64,000 bases of DNA from a virus (IMGVR_UViG_3300025137_000023:19291-83290); one strand, 5' to 3'. Shown: positions 1 to 8,620, counted from the first letter of the stretch. Translations and numbers: made by a program. Notes: generated by a model not told the origin, from the letters alone.

Positions 1-996
1 TACGTTACTAGGTGTCTCTTGTTCTTCTGGACTTGCTACTTCTAACATTGGATAGTATTTTCTAACATAACTATCACGTTCTTCTTGTTCTGCAGGTTCG
101 ATGTGACCACGTGTGTTGTGTGCAGTCATAATCATTTCCATACGTTTAATTTCTTGTTCAGTACCAAACTTTGCTACAAGTTCCATTGCATTTTCAGTAT
201 GCATATTCTCATCTTCGTTAGCAAGGAAATCTGCTTTAGTAAAGTCATATTCAACTTGACCACCTGGTGTCATATCATATGATTCGTTTTCAATACTCTT
301 TGTTTGAAAAGCAGATAGTTCTTCTATACTATCAAATGGTCCGCCAACCATTTTACCGTTTCTAAATGCGTAGAACTTACCGTTCTTATGTACTGCCGAA
401 ATACCATACTTGTTCATTTGCGGAACCGCTTCATGCATTTCATCATCACTCATTAAGTTGCCATCTGGCATAACGTGATATCCGTCAGGTATAGGTTTAC
501 ACATACCTGATGATTTGCAAAAGTATTGACCATCTTTACATTGGTCTTTTGATTCAGCAACAATTGGCTGTACTGGTGTTAGTGTAGAAACACCTGCTAA
601 TTTCATAATTTGTTCTATATCTGCATCAGCATTTTCTACTGATGTAGGCTTAGGTAATTTATTATCAATTCCTAGCATCTTCGCAATTTTTTGAAAGCCT
701 TCCCAACTAGTAACCATTGACTCTGCACTTTTTTTATCTTTAGGTTCTCTTCTTGCTACCCAACTATTAATTCGTCCAGCAATCGTAGGATCAATTTCAA
801 CTGTGTAACCATCATCGAATCTAACAGGGTGTGCACCTGATTTTCTCATTTCAATATTTTGTAATACTCTATATGGGTCTGCTTGTTTAATAGGTGTATT
901 CTTTTTACCTAACCCAAATAATTCTACTAGTTCTTCTTCTGAATAATATCTACGAGATTCTAGTTCTACGTTACTGTTTACTTCGTTAACTTTCAT
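1..996 (-). CDS. Large protein of unknown function, 3' end cut by window edge
   Basis: An open minus-strand frame starts at the ATG at 994-996 (MKVNEVNSNVELESRRYYSE) and runs off the left edge, so at least 332 residues are visible. It is hydrophilic and rich in acidic residues, without membrane segments. A central part has four cysteines (CKDGQYFCKSSGMCKPIPDG) that could form a small metal or disulfide knot. The start overlaps the end of the upstream gene by 11 bases, so the two are translationally coupled. I do not recognise the family. The company of virion-type genes suggests a structural or head-associated role, which is inference. Confidence 0.75.
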   Translation of the reverse strand, partial: MKVNEVNSNVELESRRYYSEEELVELFGLGKKNTPIKQADPYRVLQNIEMRKSGAHPVRFDDGYTVEIDPTIAGRINSWVARREPKDKKSAESMVTSWEGFQKIAKMLGIDNKLPKPTSVENADADIEQIMKLAGVSTLTPVQPIVAESKDQCKDGQYFCKSSGMCKPIPDGYHVMPDGNLMSDDEMHEAVPQMNKYGISAVHKNGKFYAFRNGKMVGGPFDSIEELSAFQTKSIENESYDMTPGGQVEYDFTKADFLANEDENMHTENAMELVAKFGTEQEIKRMEMIMTAHNTRGHIEPAEQEERDSYVRKYYPMLEVASPEEQETPSNV

Positions 997-1945
997 TGCG
1001 TATTTCTCCGTCTTCATTACTTTCATTCTTTGCAACGAAGTCTTTAATCATTTTATATATGTCTTCACCTGCCTTAACGTATGCTTTAGCAAACTCATCT
1101 TCGCTATAACCCATTAAGGAAGCAAGTCCTGGCTCGCCGTCACCTTTGTACATATCTATTAAATCTTTTTCCATAGAAGATGATAGAGACGTCATGCCTT
1201 CTTCAACTTCATCACCATATGTTACACATGGGTCTTGTCCACAACCGCAGTTTTTCTTTTCTACTACTGCTTCTGCTTCTGCTGGCTCTTCGTTTAAAGC
1301 CGCTTCTAATTCTGCTTTTAATTTACTATCAGTTACAATGTGTGCCATTGAACGATAGTGACCATCTTCTAATGCCTCATAGGCATTTGATAATGATTCT
1401 TGTATACTACTGCAACACCCAGTATCACCACCAATAGCATCAATCTTTTTATGCATTAAGCCATCGGGTCTAAATACTTTCTCTAATGAGTTAATCATTG
1501 CTTGAGCTTTTTGAAACATATTCTCAACATAGTTCTCATCTGGTGTGCCTTCTTTAACTTCTTCTTCTTTAAAAGTATGACCTTCGTCTTCAGCCGTTTG
1601 TGCGAATGCTTCTAATACTTCATCAGTAGTTCCAAAGTCATCATTGTCAATAGTAAATGCTTTATCATTTCTATCGTATTGACCTTGTGCAACTATTTTA
1701 TTATCAATTAATACATCTAAATCATATGTGTCTGTGTGTGACTCTGTCATACGCATTTCAATATTGCCTTTAGATGCAATAAGGTTGTCATTTTCTTCTG
1801 ATACACTATTAAACTTATCTAAGATGCCACGCATATCATCTGCAGACTCAGTAACAACTTCTTTATTGTTGTTCTCTGCGTTCTGATAATTCTCTTCTGA
1901 CATTTGGTTAAGTTTGTTAACTAGTGTTGCAAAATCGTCTGACAT
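986..1945 (-). CDS. Acidic hypothetical protein, 319 aa
   Basis: Complete frame with a good ribosome site (AAAGGAGAG, 4 bases before ATG). The protein is very acidic, with helical N-terminal repeats of Asn, Glu and Ser (residues 1-50). A globular middle follows, then a cysteine group near residues 177 and 232-239 (GCC, CGCGQDPC). There is no signal peptide or membrane segment. It overlaps the downstream gene and is separated by one base from the upstream one. The function is unknown; similar acidic proteins occur among marine T4-like phage structural genes. Confidence 0.8.
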   Translation of the reverse strand: MSDDFATLVNKLNQMSEENYQNAENNNKEVVTESADDMRGILDKFNSVSEENDNLIASKGNIEMRMTESHTDTYDLDVLIDNKIVAQGQYDRNDKAFTIDNDDFGTTDEVLEAFAQTAEDEGHTFKEEEVKEGTPDENYVENMFQKAQAMINSLEKVFRPDGLMHKKIDAIGGDTGCCSSIQESLSNAYEALEDGHYRSMAHIVTDSKLKAELEAALNEEPAEAEAVVEKKNCGCGQDPCVTYGDEVEEGMTSLSSSMEKDLIDMYKGDGEPGLASLMGYSEDEFAKAYVKAGEDIYKMIKDFVAKNESNEDGEIRNES

Positions 1946-1946
1946 A

Positions 1947-2312
1947 TTACTCTCCTTTAATTGATTCCTGTGGTTCTATTACTGGCATTTCTTCGCTTGG
2001 TAATTCCGTTGGCACCTCTGCAGGTCGCTCTACTTTTTGAATATCAATTTCTGGCTTCAGCATATCATATTCTAAATGATGTTTAACTGAGCTCATGTAA
2101 TCTGCTGATTTTGTAATTTTGGCTTGTACCCAACCTTCTAAGCCTTCTTGTTCAGAAACGTTGGCTAACATTTTATGCAATTCGATTGCATACTTGGCAA
2201 TTTTATAACAATCACTACGAGCCATTTGCACTTCGTGGTCTTGTTCCATTACAGCCGCTTCTGAGGACAAATTTTCTTTTAAAGGTTTTTTAATAAATTG
2301 TCTTTTTCTCAT
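1947..2312 (-). CDS. Marine T4-like phage conserved protein with AWVQxKITKxADY-type motif
   Basis: The 121-residue protein carries the stretch GWVQAKITKSADYMSSV (about residues 60-76), preceded by a helix with KIAKYAIELHKML. This domain recurs as a short stand-alone protein or as a tail on larger virion proteins in marine T4-like phages; its function is not known to me. The C-terminus is Pro/Glu rich. The ribosome site is TTGGAG, 6 bases before ATG, and a late-type promoter lies about 30 bases upstream. Confidence 0.75.
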   Translation of the reverse strand: MRKRQFIKKPLKENLSSEAAVMEQDHEVQMARSDCYKIAKYAIELHKMLANVSEQEGLEGWVQAKITKSADYMSSVKHHLEYDMLKPEIDIQKVERPAEVPTELPSEEMPVIEPQESIKGE

Positions 2313-2342
2313 AATAACTCCAATTATATCTTTGCTTATGTT

Positions 2343-2350
2343 GTATTTAT
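2343..2350 (-). promoter_or_regulatory. T4-late-type promoter element
   Basis: Reads ATAAATAC on the minus strand, 31 bases before the ATG of the gene starting at 2312. It matches the T4 late -10 element TATAAATA in 7 of 8 positions. Confidence 0.65.
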
Positions 2351-2420
2351 TCTTTTACAACAAATAAACTATCTCATAACTGCCCACGAATACACTTAAT
2401 AGTAGAATAATATACTACTG

Positions 2421-2645
2421 TTAAGCGAAGATTGATTTAACTTTCTTCGTATACGGGGGAAATTTAGTCTTTTTCTTCTTGGGTGTTGTATAACCATATG
2501 GATCTACTGCTTTTCGAGCCTTTTTAGGGTCTCCAAACAATGGAAATGCCACAGCCGCTCCAGCCACTGCACTACTATCTGTAGCACCAGGCGTTGCGTC
2601 TTCTTTGACATTATTGTCCGTTGATGTAACTTCCCAAATTTTCAT
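2421..2645 (-). CDS. Small basic protein with Lys/Pro-rich tail, possible internal virion protein
   Basis: 74 residues. The N-terminus MKIWEVTSTDNNVKE is followed by an Ala/Gly-rich stretch (residues 18-35) and a strongly basic tail with runs of Lys and Pro. The short MK-hydrophobic leader resembles leaders of packaged proteins in T4-like phages, but this is only suggestive. The late element CTAAATAC ends four bases before the ATG, so the late mRNA would be nearly leaderless. Confidence 0.7.
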   Translation of the reverse strand: MKIWEVTSTDNNVKEDATPGATDSSAVAGAAVAFPLFGDPKKARKAVDPYGYTTPKKKKTKFPPYTKKVKSIFA

Positions 2646-2649
2646 ACTA

Positions 2650-2657
2650 GTATTTAG
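2650..2657 (-). promoter_or_regulatory. T4-late-type promoter abutting a start codon
   Basis: CTAAATAC on the minus strand, followed by TAGT and then ATG (2645). ATACTAGTAT at 2644-2653 is a 10-base palindrome that joins the promoter and the start codon. Confidence 0.6.
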
Positions 2658-2661
2658 TTAA

Positions 2662-3447
2662 TTAATGATGTTCGGTCATACTCAATACCTTCAACACGTT
2701 TTCCCATGTTTTGGGTACGTTCATTACTAAATGTATAATGTTATCGTCCCAAGCCGCGGTTCTGTGTGTTTTTCTTGTATCGCAGTAATATAATCTCATT
2801 GGCTCAATGTCTACAGGTCTATAATCATGTACCCATTGAAATCCTTGGTGTCCGCAATTTTCACTTAAAAATCCGACAATTCTAAAACAATCTCTACTGA
2901 GGTATGGCGAATCTCTGTGTGGTGGGAACCAACCTCCTTTATTCAGTTTAACTAACATACATCTTCCTAATGATTCGAAAGCATTAAAGATAGGGTGTAA
3001 TGCAGTTAAATTATGATATGCTTCTGTTGGGTAATGTAAGTCTGCTTCTAGTATACGTTCGCCTGGCTTCTCACCTAGACGTTTTCTTACTTCTGGCATA
3101 CTTAAACTGTCACCTACTGCGTCTCCTTCGGCTCCTACTAACAATAATCCTTCACGGTCATTAGTAACACCTTCACGTCTTAAGTAAGGTACCCATTTAT
3201 CTTTGTACTGTTTTAATTCTTTATCAAATAAATCTTTATCTATTTTAGTATCTAATGGAGCAAAGTCTCCAATGGCGTTTAACTGTAACTCACAACGAAT
3301 ATCTTCTTCAGTTGGTTCTGGCATTTTATATCCAGTAACACCATCATTAATGAAATAATGCTTATAATAATTAGGTGCATTCTTTCTAGGTGGTATCCAG
3401 TCAATTTTTTTACCGTCTTTGGTAAACTCGTCGTCTCTATGTGCCAT
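2662..3447 (-). CDS. 2OG-Fe(II) oxygenase, aspartyl/asparaginyl beta-hydroxylase-like
   Basis: The 261-residue protein has PPHRDSP (H177, D179), a distal H228 in KTHRTAAWDD, and a final strand IIHLVMNVP. This is the HxD...H iron site plus jelly-roll end typical of beta-hydroxylase-type 2OG oxygenases. Such enzymes use Fe(II), O2 and 2-oxoglutarate to hydroxylate a side chain or small molecule; the substrate here is unknown. A sigma70-type promoter lies 26-54 bases upstream. It is one of six candidate 2OG enzymes in this window. Confidence 0.75.
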   Translation of the reverse strand: MAHRDDEFTKDGKKIDWIPPRKNAPNYYKHYFINDGVTGYKMPEPTEEDIRCELQLNAIGDFAPLDTKIDKDLFDKELKQYKDKWVPYLRREGVTNDREGLLLVGAEGDAVGDSLSMPEVRKRLGEKPGERILEADLHYPTEAYHNLTALHPIFNAFESLGRCMLVKLNKGGWFPPHRDSPYLSRDCFRIVGFLSENCGHQGFQWVHDYRPVDIEPMRLYYCDTRKTHRTAAWDDNIIHLVMNVPKTWENVLKVLSMTEHH

Positions 3448-3472
3448 GTTTGATTGTTTTCCTTATGCTTGT

Positions 3473-3501
3473 ACTATACATAACTTTGATGTGAATGTCA
3501 A
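3473..3501 (-). promoter_or_regulatory. Sigma70-type promoter
   Basis: TTGACA (3496-3501), 17-base spacer, TATAGT (3473-3478) on the minus strand, upstream of the oxygenase gene starting at 3447. Confidence 0.75.
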
Positions 3502-3504
3502 GAA

Positions 3505-3702
3505 CTATTTAGAACCCATGTAACCAGCAATGATGCCAATTAATCCTGTGAGTGCCATTTTCATTAATGTAATAACACTTTCGTCTACAGGTCTATTCTC
3601 TTGTAGTGCAACATAATAGTCTCCTATGATTATTACACCTAGTAATGTGAGTACTCCACCTACTAATAGTACTATAACTAAATCTTTTAAATTTTTTATC
3701 AT
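3505..3702 (-). CDS. Small two-helix membrane protein
   Basis: 65 residues with two hydrophobic helices (about 8-28 and 45-62) separated by a short polar loop. No recognised family. It could be holin-like by topology, but it is not next to the endolysin, so I leave it unnamed. One base separates its end from the upstream gene. Confidence 0.65.
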   Translation of the reverse strand: MIKNLKDLVIVLLVGGVLTLLGVIIIGDYYVALQENRPVDESVITLMKMALTGLIGIIAGYMGSK

Positions 3703-3703
3703 A

Positions 3704-4006
3704 TTATTTCTTTACTGTATTGGAAACGTTCTTAGCCTTACCTTTACGGTTTTTACTAGGATCATCTCTGCGTTTCTTATTAACAGCCGCCGCGATTGCT
3801 TTTTTGCCGCCTTTGGCTCTTAAACTTGCCGCACGTGATTTAGATAAACACTTAGGCTTACCTTCGCCTTTGCTTCTGTCTCCGCATTTACCAATACGTT
3901 CTCCTTTGGTATTATAACGATCCCAACCGCCTCCACCTGCTCCGCCTTTTTTTCCTTTGCCGAACCATGCTCGTAGGTCTTCTGATATAATCTCTGAGTA
4001 TCGCAT
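3704..4006 (-). CDS. Basic Gly/Lys-rich protein with capsid-targeting-like leader
   Basis: 100 residues. The leader MRYSEIISED is followed by a Gly-rich stretch (GKGKKGGAGGGGWDRYNTKG), a CGDRSKG...CLSKSRA segment and a Lys/Arg-rich tail. The leader resembles T4 internal-protein targeting peptides of the MKTYQEFIAE kind, and IISE matches the I/L-x-E cleavage rule of T4 prohead protease. The high positive charge fits a packaged DNA-binding protein. The family is common in marine phages but not functionally characterised as far as I know; the internal-protein role is inference. Confidence 0.75.
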   Translation of the reverse strand: MRYSEIISEDLRAWFGKGKKGGAGGGGWDRYNTKGERIGKCGDRSKGEGKPKCLSKSRAASLRAKGGKKAIAAAVNKKRRDDPSKNRKGKAKNVSNTVKK

Positions 4007-4489
4007 TTATTTTTTACTCTTGCCCCAATTAGCCGCACCAACTTTTCTACATTTTGTCAATGCACCACTGGCATATGCACTAGGCCATACCTTGTAACGT
4101 GATTTTACTTTATGATAACAAGCATCTTTTTCGCCTGCCTTTTCATCAAACTGTTCTTCAGTTAATGCTTTTTGTTGTGTAAGTTCTATTAATTTCATTT
4201 GTTTATCTTCGGCTACCTTAAAGTTATATGCAAAATTAACTTGCTTTGCTAATTGGTTGCCTCTATCTCTTTCACTTTTCTTAGAGCTTTTTTTTAAGTG
4301 ATTTGCTTTAGCTCTAAGGTTTTTTAAATCTGTCTTACTTATCTTGTCTCCAGCACCTTTACCTAAGTATTGTGCCGCTTTGCGTTTTAAACTTCCTGGA
4401 CGACTCCCAGGTTTGGCTTTGCCAGTGAAGTCTTCAAGTAAACTATCTAGTTCCTCAATAACCCATTGGACTCTATCTTGATAATCCAT
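4007..4489 (-). CDS. Protein with KVKSRYKVWPSAYASGAL domain of marine phages
   Basis: 160 residues. The N-terminal half is basic and helical. A second part starts near an internal MKLIELTQQKALTE, again leader-like, and leads into ACYHKVKSRYKVWPSAYASG and CRKVGAANWGKSKK at the C-terminus. This last motif is highly conserved across marine myoviruses; its role is unknown and it is often seen on small virion-associated proteins. The ribosome site AAGGAGA sits in the loop of a 5-bp hairpin (4491-4504). Its stop is followed directly by the next gene. Confidence 0.75.
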   Translation of the reverse strand: MDYQDRVQWVIEELDSLLEDFTGKAKPGSRPGSLKRKAAQYLGKGAGDKISKTDLKNLRAKANHLKKSSKKSERDRGNQLAKQVNFAYNFKVAEDKQMKLIELTQQKALTEEQFDEKAGEKDACYHKVKSRYKVWPSAYASGALTKCRKVGAANWGKSKK

Positions 4490-4508
4490 AACAAGTCTCC
4501 TTGTCTTA

Positions 4509-5918
4509 TTATTTATTCCCTATACCTAAGTTACTTAATGTATTAGGGTCACTGTTCTTTGCCGCTGACTTATGCATCAACGGAGGGTTACCATTTTTAT
4601 CAATGATAAGACCCAATTTTTTTGCCTGTCGTTGTGTTTCTCCTGGCTTAACGTCTACTGTCGTATTTTGTTTAGTAATAATGCCATTTTCTATTATCGC
4701 TCTATCTCCATATATTTCAGCATATGTCTTCATTAAGTTACGCCAATCTAAATTTTTAATAGTACGTCCTAGTTGTTGTGCATAGTATCCTGAAGTATGT
4801 TTTAAAGGTTCAGGAAATCTTTCTGCTTTCTTTCTTACCATTAAATCGTGTAGTAAGTCAGCCGCTCTCTTATATAAACTCGGGTGTGTTTTAAGGTTTG
4901 CAAATCTTTTAATATCATCTACAAAATCTTCATTAATTTCAGAGTCTAATTTAGATATAGTTCTATCTATAGTTTTGTTATTATGCTTAATAGCAATACC
5001 ACCTGCTTGTTCCCATTTACGAATATTATCACCATAGTCGTCAATTAAACCGTTTGGAGTTCCGTCTGGTTGTTTAGCATACTTAGATTTGTTTGGATCA
5101 ATAATAATCTTTTGTGGTGGGAATGATCCTAAATGTTTTTTAATCCATTCACGTTTCTGTGGTTCTGAGTTTTTGTCTCCTGGTAATGGAGCACTTAATA
5201 TATTATACTTGCCTTTGTATGCTTTAATGGCACTTAATAATTGTAATGCGTTGCTTGTCATTGGAATATTAATCCAAAAGTCTTTTTGTTGTTTAACTTT
5301 TTCTAATGCTTGTGGAACGTCTTTGATATTACGCCAGTTGTCTACACCTATTAACTTTGCCCAACTTCCAAAAAAGTCTGCAAGTACGCCGTCCATGTCT
5401 ACAAACAATTCTGAATTAGGTGCTAGTTCTTCAAATATATCTGTTCCAGCATAATCACCGTACATCTCTTGCCACTGTCTAGTATTATCTTCTTCTGCTT
5501 CAGTCCAACTAAATTCTTCTACTGCAAATTCAGGGTTGCTAGTTTTAAAATCTTTCTTACGCATCACAGTTTTTGCAACTAAATCTAATTCGTTATTAGC
5601 ATTGTCCCATTGTAAAACAAAAGGTATGTTAACATCAGTTCTCATATCTTTCATTACTGCTTCTGCATCTGGGCCTAATTGTGCAATTTTCTTACCGTAG
5701 TACTTGTACTCTTGTTTAAATATTCTTATAAGTTCAGCAACTGAAATTTGTTTATCGTTTCGTGAATCGTTTACTCTATCTAAGAAGTGTCTAGTAAACT
5801 CTACATCAACACCTACTTTAGCAAACAATCTATCAGCATAGTCTTCAAGTTTATTCAAGTCACCTTGTGTAACTGGTACACTATCTTTTGAATACTCTCT
5901 TAACCATTTATACGACAT
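4509..5918 (-). CDS. Fusion: toxin-like N-domain, HAD 5'-nucleotidase-like domain, virion-type tail
   Basis: About 469 residues from the ATG at 5918, which overlaps the upstream stop as TAATG with GGAAGAAG as ribosome site; an in-frame ATG at 5933 is the alternative. The N-domain (to about residue 130) contains VEFTRHFLDRVND...DINIPFVLQW-type sequence seen on many marine phage virion proteins. The middle domain begins ELFVDMDGVLADFFGSW, the DxDGVxAD motif of HAD 5'(3')-nucleotidases, with SAPLPGD and LIDDYGDNI as later motifs. The tail has ITKQNTTVDVKPGE, a motif shared with the 6169-7497 protein. It probably dephosphorylates nucleotides or a small phosphate ester and may be packaged. Confidence 0.75.
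   Translation of the reverse strand: MSYKWLREYSKDSVPVTQGDLNKLEDYADRLFAKVGVDVEFTRHFLDRVNDSRNDKQISVAELIRIFKQEYKYYGKKIAQLGPDAEAVMKDMRTDVNIPFVLQWDNANNELDLVAKTVMRKKDFKTSNPEFAVEEFSWTEAEEDNTRQWQEMYGDYAGTDIFEELAPNSELFVDMDGVLADFFGSWAKLIGVDNWRNIKDVPQALEKVKQQKDFWINIPMTSNALQLLSAIKAYKGKYNILSAPLPGDKNSEPQKREWIKKHLGSFPPQKIIIDPNKSKYAKQPDGTPNGLIDDYGDNIRKWEQAGGIAIKHNNKTIDRTISKLDSEINEDFVDDIKRFANLKTHPSLYKRAADLLHDLMVRKKAERFPEPLKHTSGYYAQQLGRTIKNLDWRNLMKTYAEIYGDRAIIENGIITKQNTTVDVKPGETQRQAKKLGLIIDKNGNPPLMHKSAAKNSDPNTLSNLGIGNK
4510..4517 (-). promoter_or_regulatory. T4-late-type promoter inside upstream stop region
   Basis: AATAAATA on the minus strand, overlapping the TAA of the upstream gene, 20 bases before the ATG at 4489. 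Confidence 0.6.
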
Positions 5919-6214
5919 TATTTCTTCTTCCATTTACTTTCTTTGTTAGCATCAAACATATCTTCAACAGTTGTTTTACAATTCTCGTGCCAGTATCTGC
6001 CACTTTCTCTTAACTGTTCATTGTCTGTTCTTAGCATCTCCAATTTTTTCATTATCATCTTGTGTTGCCACTGTGATAGTTTTTGTTTGTCTTGTACCTT
6101 TTGTATTCTTTCTAGTATGTCATCTACTGTAGGACAAGTAAAGTCCGGATACTTAGGCGACTTCTTTTTTAACTTTGTCCAGTACTGTCTTTGGTCAACC
6201 TTTTTCTTTGCCAT
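5918..6214 (-). CDS. Small basic coiled-coil protein, unknown
   Basis: 98 residues, Lys rich, mainly helical (about 25-75 predicted coil). The end KWKKK overlaps the next start. The 5' end overlaps the upstream gene by 46 bases in another frame. No known family. Confidence 0.65.
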   Translation of the reverse strand: MAKKKVDQRQYWTKLKKKSPKYPDFTCPTVDDILERIQKVQDKQKLSQWQHKMIMKKLEMLRTDNEQLRESGRYWHENCKTTVEDMFDANKESKWKKK

Positions 6215-7497
6215 GATTCCCTCAAATCTTTCTCAAAATTATCAAAAACATTTTTAGGGATACCTCGGCTGGCTTTTCCACCTGCACGTCTAGTATTTTC
6301 AATTTGAGTAAAAGCAGTGTCTAGTGATTTAACCATTAACTGCAATATTCCACTATCTAGTCTATTTTTAATATTTTTAAAATTAGTTGGTTCATTTTTA
6401 CCTGCCTCACTAGCCAAGTCTTTTAACTTGTTGTGTACGTCCATCATTAGTGTTTTAATTGTATAACGACCGACACCTTGAACAAGTACTTCACTGTTCA
6501 TAATGTCTTCCTTATCTAATGCATACAGGCTTTCAACAATCTTTGTGTTGTTATGTATTTGAACTACTGCTTTCAACTGTTCTAGTTTACTATTGATCTT
6601 CATGGAGTCTTGAACTGTTAACTGTTTTTCCTCTTTTAATTTTTTTACTTCCGCTTTTATTGATTCCATTCTACTAATAAATGGCTTTTTCTTTTTACTA
6701 CTTAATCCAAGTTTTTTAACGTTTGCATATTCACTGCCAACAGGACTATCTTTAGTTGCGTTTTGTTTTGTAACAATACCAACACCTGCTTCTGGCATTT
6801 TTTCAAGTTCTTTTCTTCTTACAAACTTGCTTGGTTTAGTTTGAATTTTTAAATTTGGTAACTTTTTATCTTTTTTCCATTGTCCTGTTTCTTTATGACC
6901 TGGATTCTTAACAACAAACTCTGTAATTTTTGATGTCATTAATTTGTGTACTTCTGCATCATACTTGCCAAATAAATCTGTTACCATTTTTTTCTGTGTT
7001 TCATTATCTGCTTTTGCAAAATTACTTCTAAATTCTGTTGCACTTTTCATTGGCTTACCTAATACTTTAAAACTTAAAGTAGGCACTGCAATAATGTATC
7101 CGTGCTTGTCTAGTGACTGCATATCCTTACCTGCTTTTTGAAAGTAACTTGGGCTACCATCTTTTTTAGGTTTGAATGTAAAACGTGGATCTTCAGCCAT
7201 ATCCTTTTCACTTACTGCAAACATTAATATAGTATCTGCAGGATCATACTTTGATACAAGCTCTTGTGCTTGGTATGGATTCTTAGTTTGGATAATAGCA
7301 TTTGCAGGAATGCCTGCAACTATCATCATCTTCTTTTTTTCTTCAAATGTAAAAGGACTTTTGGGAGGAGTAACTTTATCGCTTGTTGCTATGAATACTT
7401 TATCCGCACCAAACTTATTAACTAGTGAATTATATACACTAGCATGACCCTTATGGAAAGGATGGAATCTTCCTGGATAAATTACTAAATGATTCAT
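6169..7497 (-). CDS. NMNAT/cytidylyltransferase-like nucleotidyltransferase with long C-terminal extension
   Basis: 442 residues. The N-terminus MNHLVIYPGRFHPFHKGHAS carries the GRFHPFHxGH nucleotide-binding signature of the nucleotidyltransferase superfamily (NMNAT, PanC, CTP-transferases). TSDKVTPPKSPFTFEEKK follows, and the domain ends near residue 190. The extension contains GIVTKQNATKDSPVG, close to the tail motif of the gene at 4509-5918, and a helical C-terminus. The likely reaction is transfer of an NMP from NTP; NAD salvage is possible, but I see no other NAD gene here. A late promoter and AGGAGAA ribosome site precede it. Confidence 0.8.
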   Translation of the reverse strand: MNHLVIYPGRFHPFHKGHASVYNSLVNKFGADKVFIATSDKVTPPKSPFTFEEKKKMMIVAGIPANAIIQTKNPYQAQELVSKYDPADTILMFAVSEKDMAEDPRFTFKPKKDGSPSYFQKAGKDMQSLDKHGYIIAVPTLSFKVLGKPMKSATEFRSNFAKADNETQKKMVTDLFGKYDAEVHKLMTSKITEFVVKNPGHKETGQWKKDKKLPNLKIQTKPSKFVRRKELEKMPEAGVGIVTKQNATKDSPVGSEYANVKKLGLSSKKKKPFISRMESIKAEVKKLKEEKQLTVQDSMKINSKLEQLKAVVQIHNNTKIVESLYALDKEDIMNSEVLVQGVGRYTIKTLMMDVHNKLKDLASEAGKNEPTNFKNIKNRLDSGILQLMVKSLDTAFTQIENTRRAGGKASRGIPKNVFDNFEKDLRESWQRKRLTKDSTGQS

Positions 7498-7514
7498 TGT
7501 TTCTCCTATATAGT

Positions 7515-7522
7515 GTATTTAT
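7515..7522 (-). promoter_or_regulatory. T4-late-type promoter
   Basis: ATAAATAC (minus), 18 bases before the ATG at 7497, with AGGAGAA between. Confidence 0.7.
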
Positions 7523-7529
7523 TATTTAA

Positions 7530-8222
7530 TTAAGAGAACGTGTGATAACCTGCATGGCCCAATTTAACGTCATTATGTGCCCATACTTTACCGCCCATAT
7601 CACGCCAACGTTTACAAAATGTAAAGTCTTCGCTTAAATAGTTGCCATCGGGTAATAACCAAGTATCAAATAGTGCATACATAAATGGCTCAAACTTGCT
7701 ATCTAAATTTAAAGTATTCTTATACTTTAAATCTACATAACGTTCAAACATCTTTTCTATAACGTGTCTTTTTATTAATAAAAAGCCAGTACCAATATCG
7801 TGTACTTCTTGTGTGCCTGATTCTTGTTGTACTTCATCTGGTAAAGGATTAATTACATATTGTATTGGGTAGTTCTTTTTAGGATATAATCCACCTATAA
7901 CATCTTTATCAGCGGCTACTAATTTATAAACGTCTAATGTTTCAAATCCAATATCCGCATCTATAAACATTAAGTGAGTTGCTTGTGTGTTTGCCATTCC
8001 TTTTGCAACAAGATTATTTCTTGCTCTTGTAACTAAACTTTCGTTTGCAATAGTTTCTAATGAAAACCTTAAATTGTTTCCATTCATATTAATAACGTGT
8101 CTAGTAAAACTAACAAAGAAATTTTCAAATACGGCGCCACCGTAACATGGAACCATAAAAGAAATATGGCTGTTTTTAATTAATGAAACTTCTGCTTCAT
8201 TAAAGGCATTTTGTTGAGACAA
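7530..8222 (-). CDS. GT2-like glycosyltransferase
   Basis: 230 residues from a TTG at 8220-8222 preceded by AAGGGG; there is no in-frame ATG before residue 23. Features are an N-terminal MVPCYGG strand, SLVTRARNNLVAKGM, the metal-binding FIDADIGF (DxD type), IGGLYPKKNYP and GTGFLLIKR. This pattern fits nucleotide-sugar glycosyltransferases of phage origin. It probably modifies a virion glycan, DNA base or host surface; the acceptor is unknown. Confidence 0.7.
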   Translation of the reverse strand: MSQQNAFNEAEVSLIKNSHISFMVPCYGGAVFENFFVSFTRHVINMNGNNLRFSLETIANESLVTRARNNLVAKGMANTQATHLMFIDADIGFETLDVYKLVAADKDVIGGLYPKKNYPIQYVINPLPDEVQQESGTQEVHDIGTGFLLIKRHVIEKMFERYVDLKYKNTLNLDSKFEPFMYALFDTWLLPDGNYLSEDFTFCKRWRDMGGKVWAHNDVKLGHAGYHTFS

Positions 8223-8231
8223 AGGAACCCC

Positions 8232-8594
8232 TTAATAGTTGAATTGTACTTTTGTAAGTGTGCCGGCTGTGAAACTAGTTACTTTAGTTCTTATCCAAGT
8301 AAAGTTTCCTGTAAAATTATGTGTAACATTTGTGCTTGTTGCCGAACTACCATCACCAATTGTAACGCCAGGTATGTCTACCCAGTCTGTACTTGCTGGA
8401 TCTTGTTCCAATGTTCCTTGAAACGTAAGTATACCAATAAAACCATTGGGGAATACTGCGACTGTGTGTAAACCATCTGTGTATCCATAGTATCCATCTC
8501 CAGCAGATTTAACGCCAAAGAATGAAGTATCAGTGCCGTTATAATTGTCAGTTGGTGTACCGTGTGTAGTGGTTGCTATAAGTGTTTGTGTCAT
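8232..8594 (-). CDS. Virion protein, beta-rich, unknown
   Basis: 120 residues, Thr/Gly/Ser-rich beta pattern with few charges, typical of tail or capsid decoration proteins. A perfect late promoter TATAAATA and AGGAA ribosome site precede it. No specific family. Confidence 0.65.
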   Translation of the reverse strand: MTQTLIATTTHGTPTDNYNGTDTSFFGVKSAGDGYYGYTDGLHTVAVFPNGFIGILTFQGTLEQDPASTDWVDIPGVTIGDGSSATSTNVTHNFTGNFTWIRTKVTSFTAGTLTKVQFNY

Positions 8595-8612
8595 ATTATA
8601 TTCCTATACTGT

Positions 8613-8620
8613 TATTTATA
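8613..8620 (-). promoter_or_regulatory. Perfect T4 late promoter element
   Basis: TATAAATA on the minus strand, 18 bases before the ATG at 8594; identical to the T4 late consensus. Confidence 0.75.
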
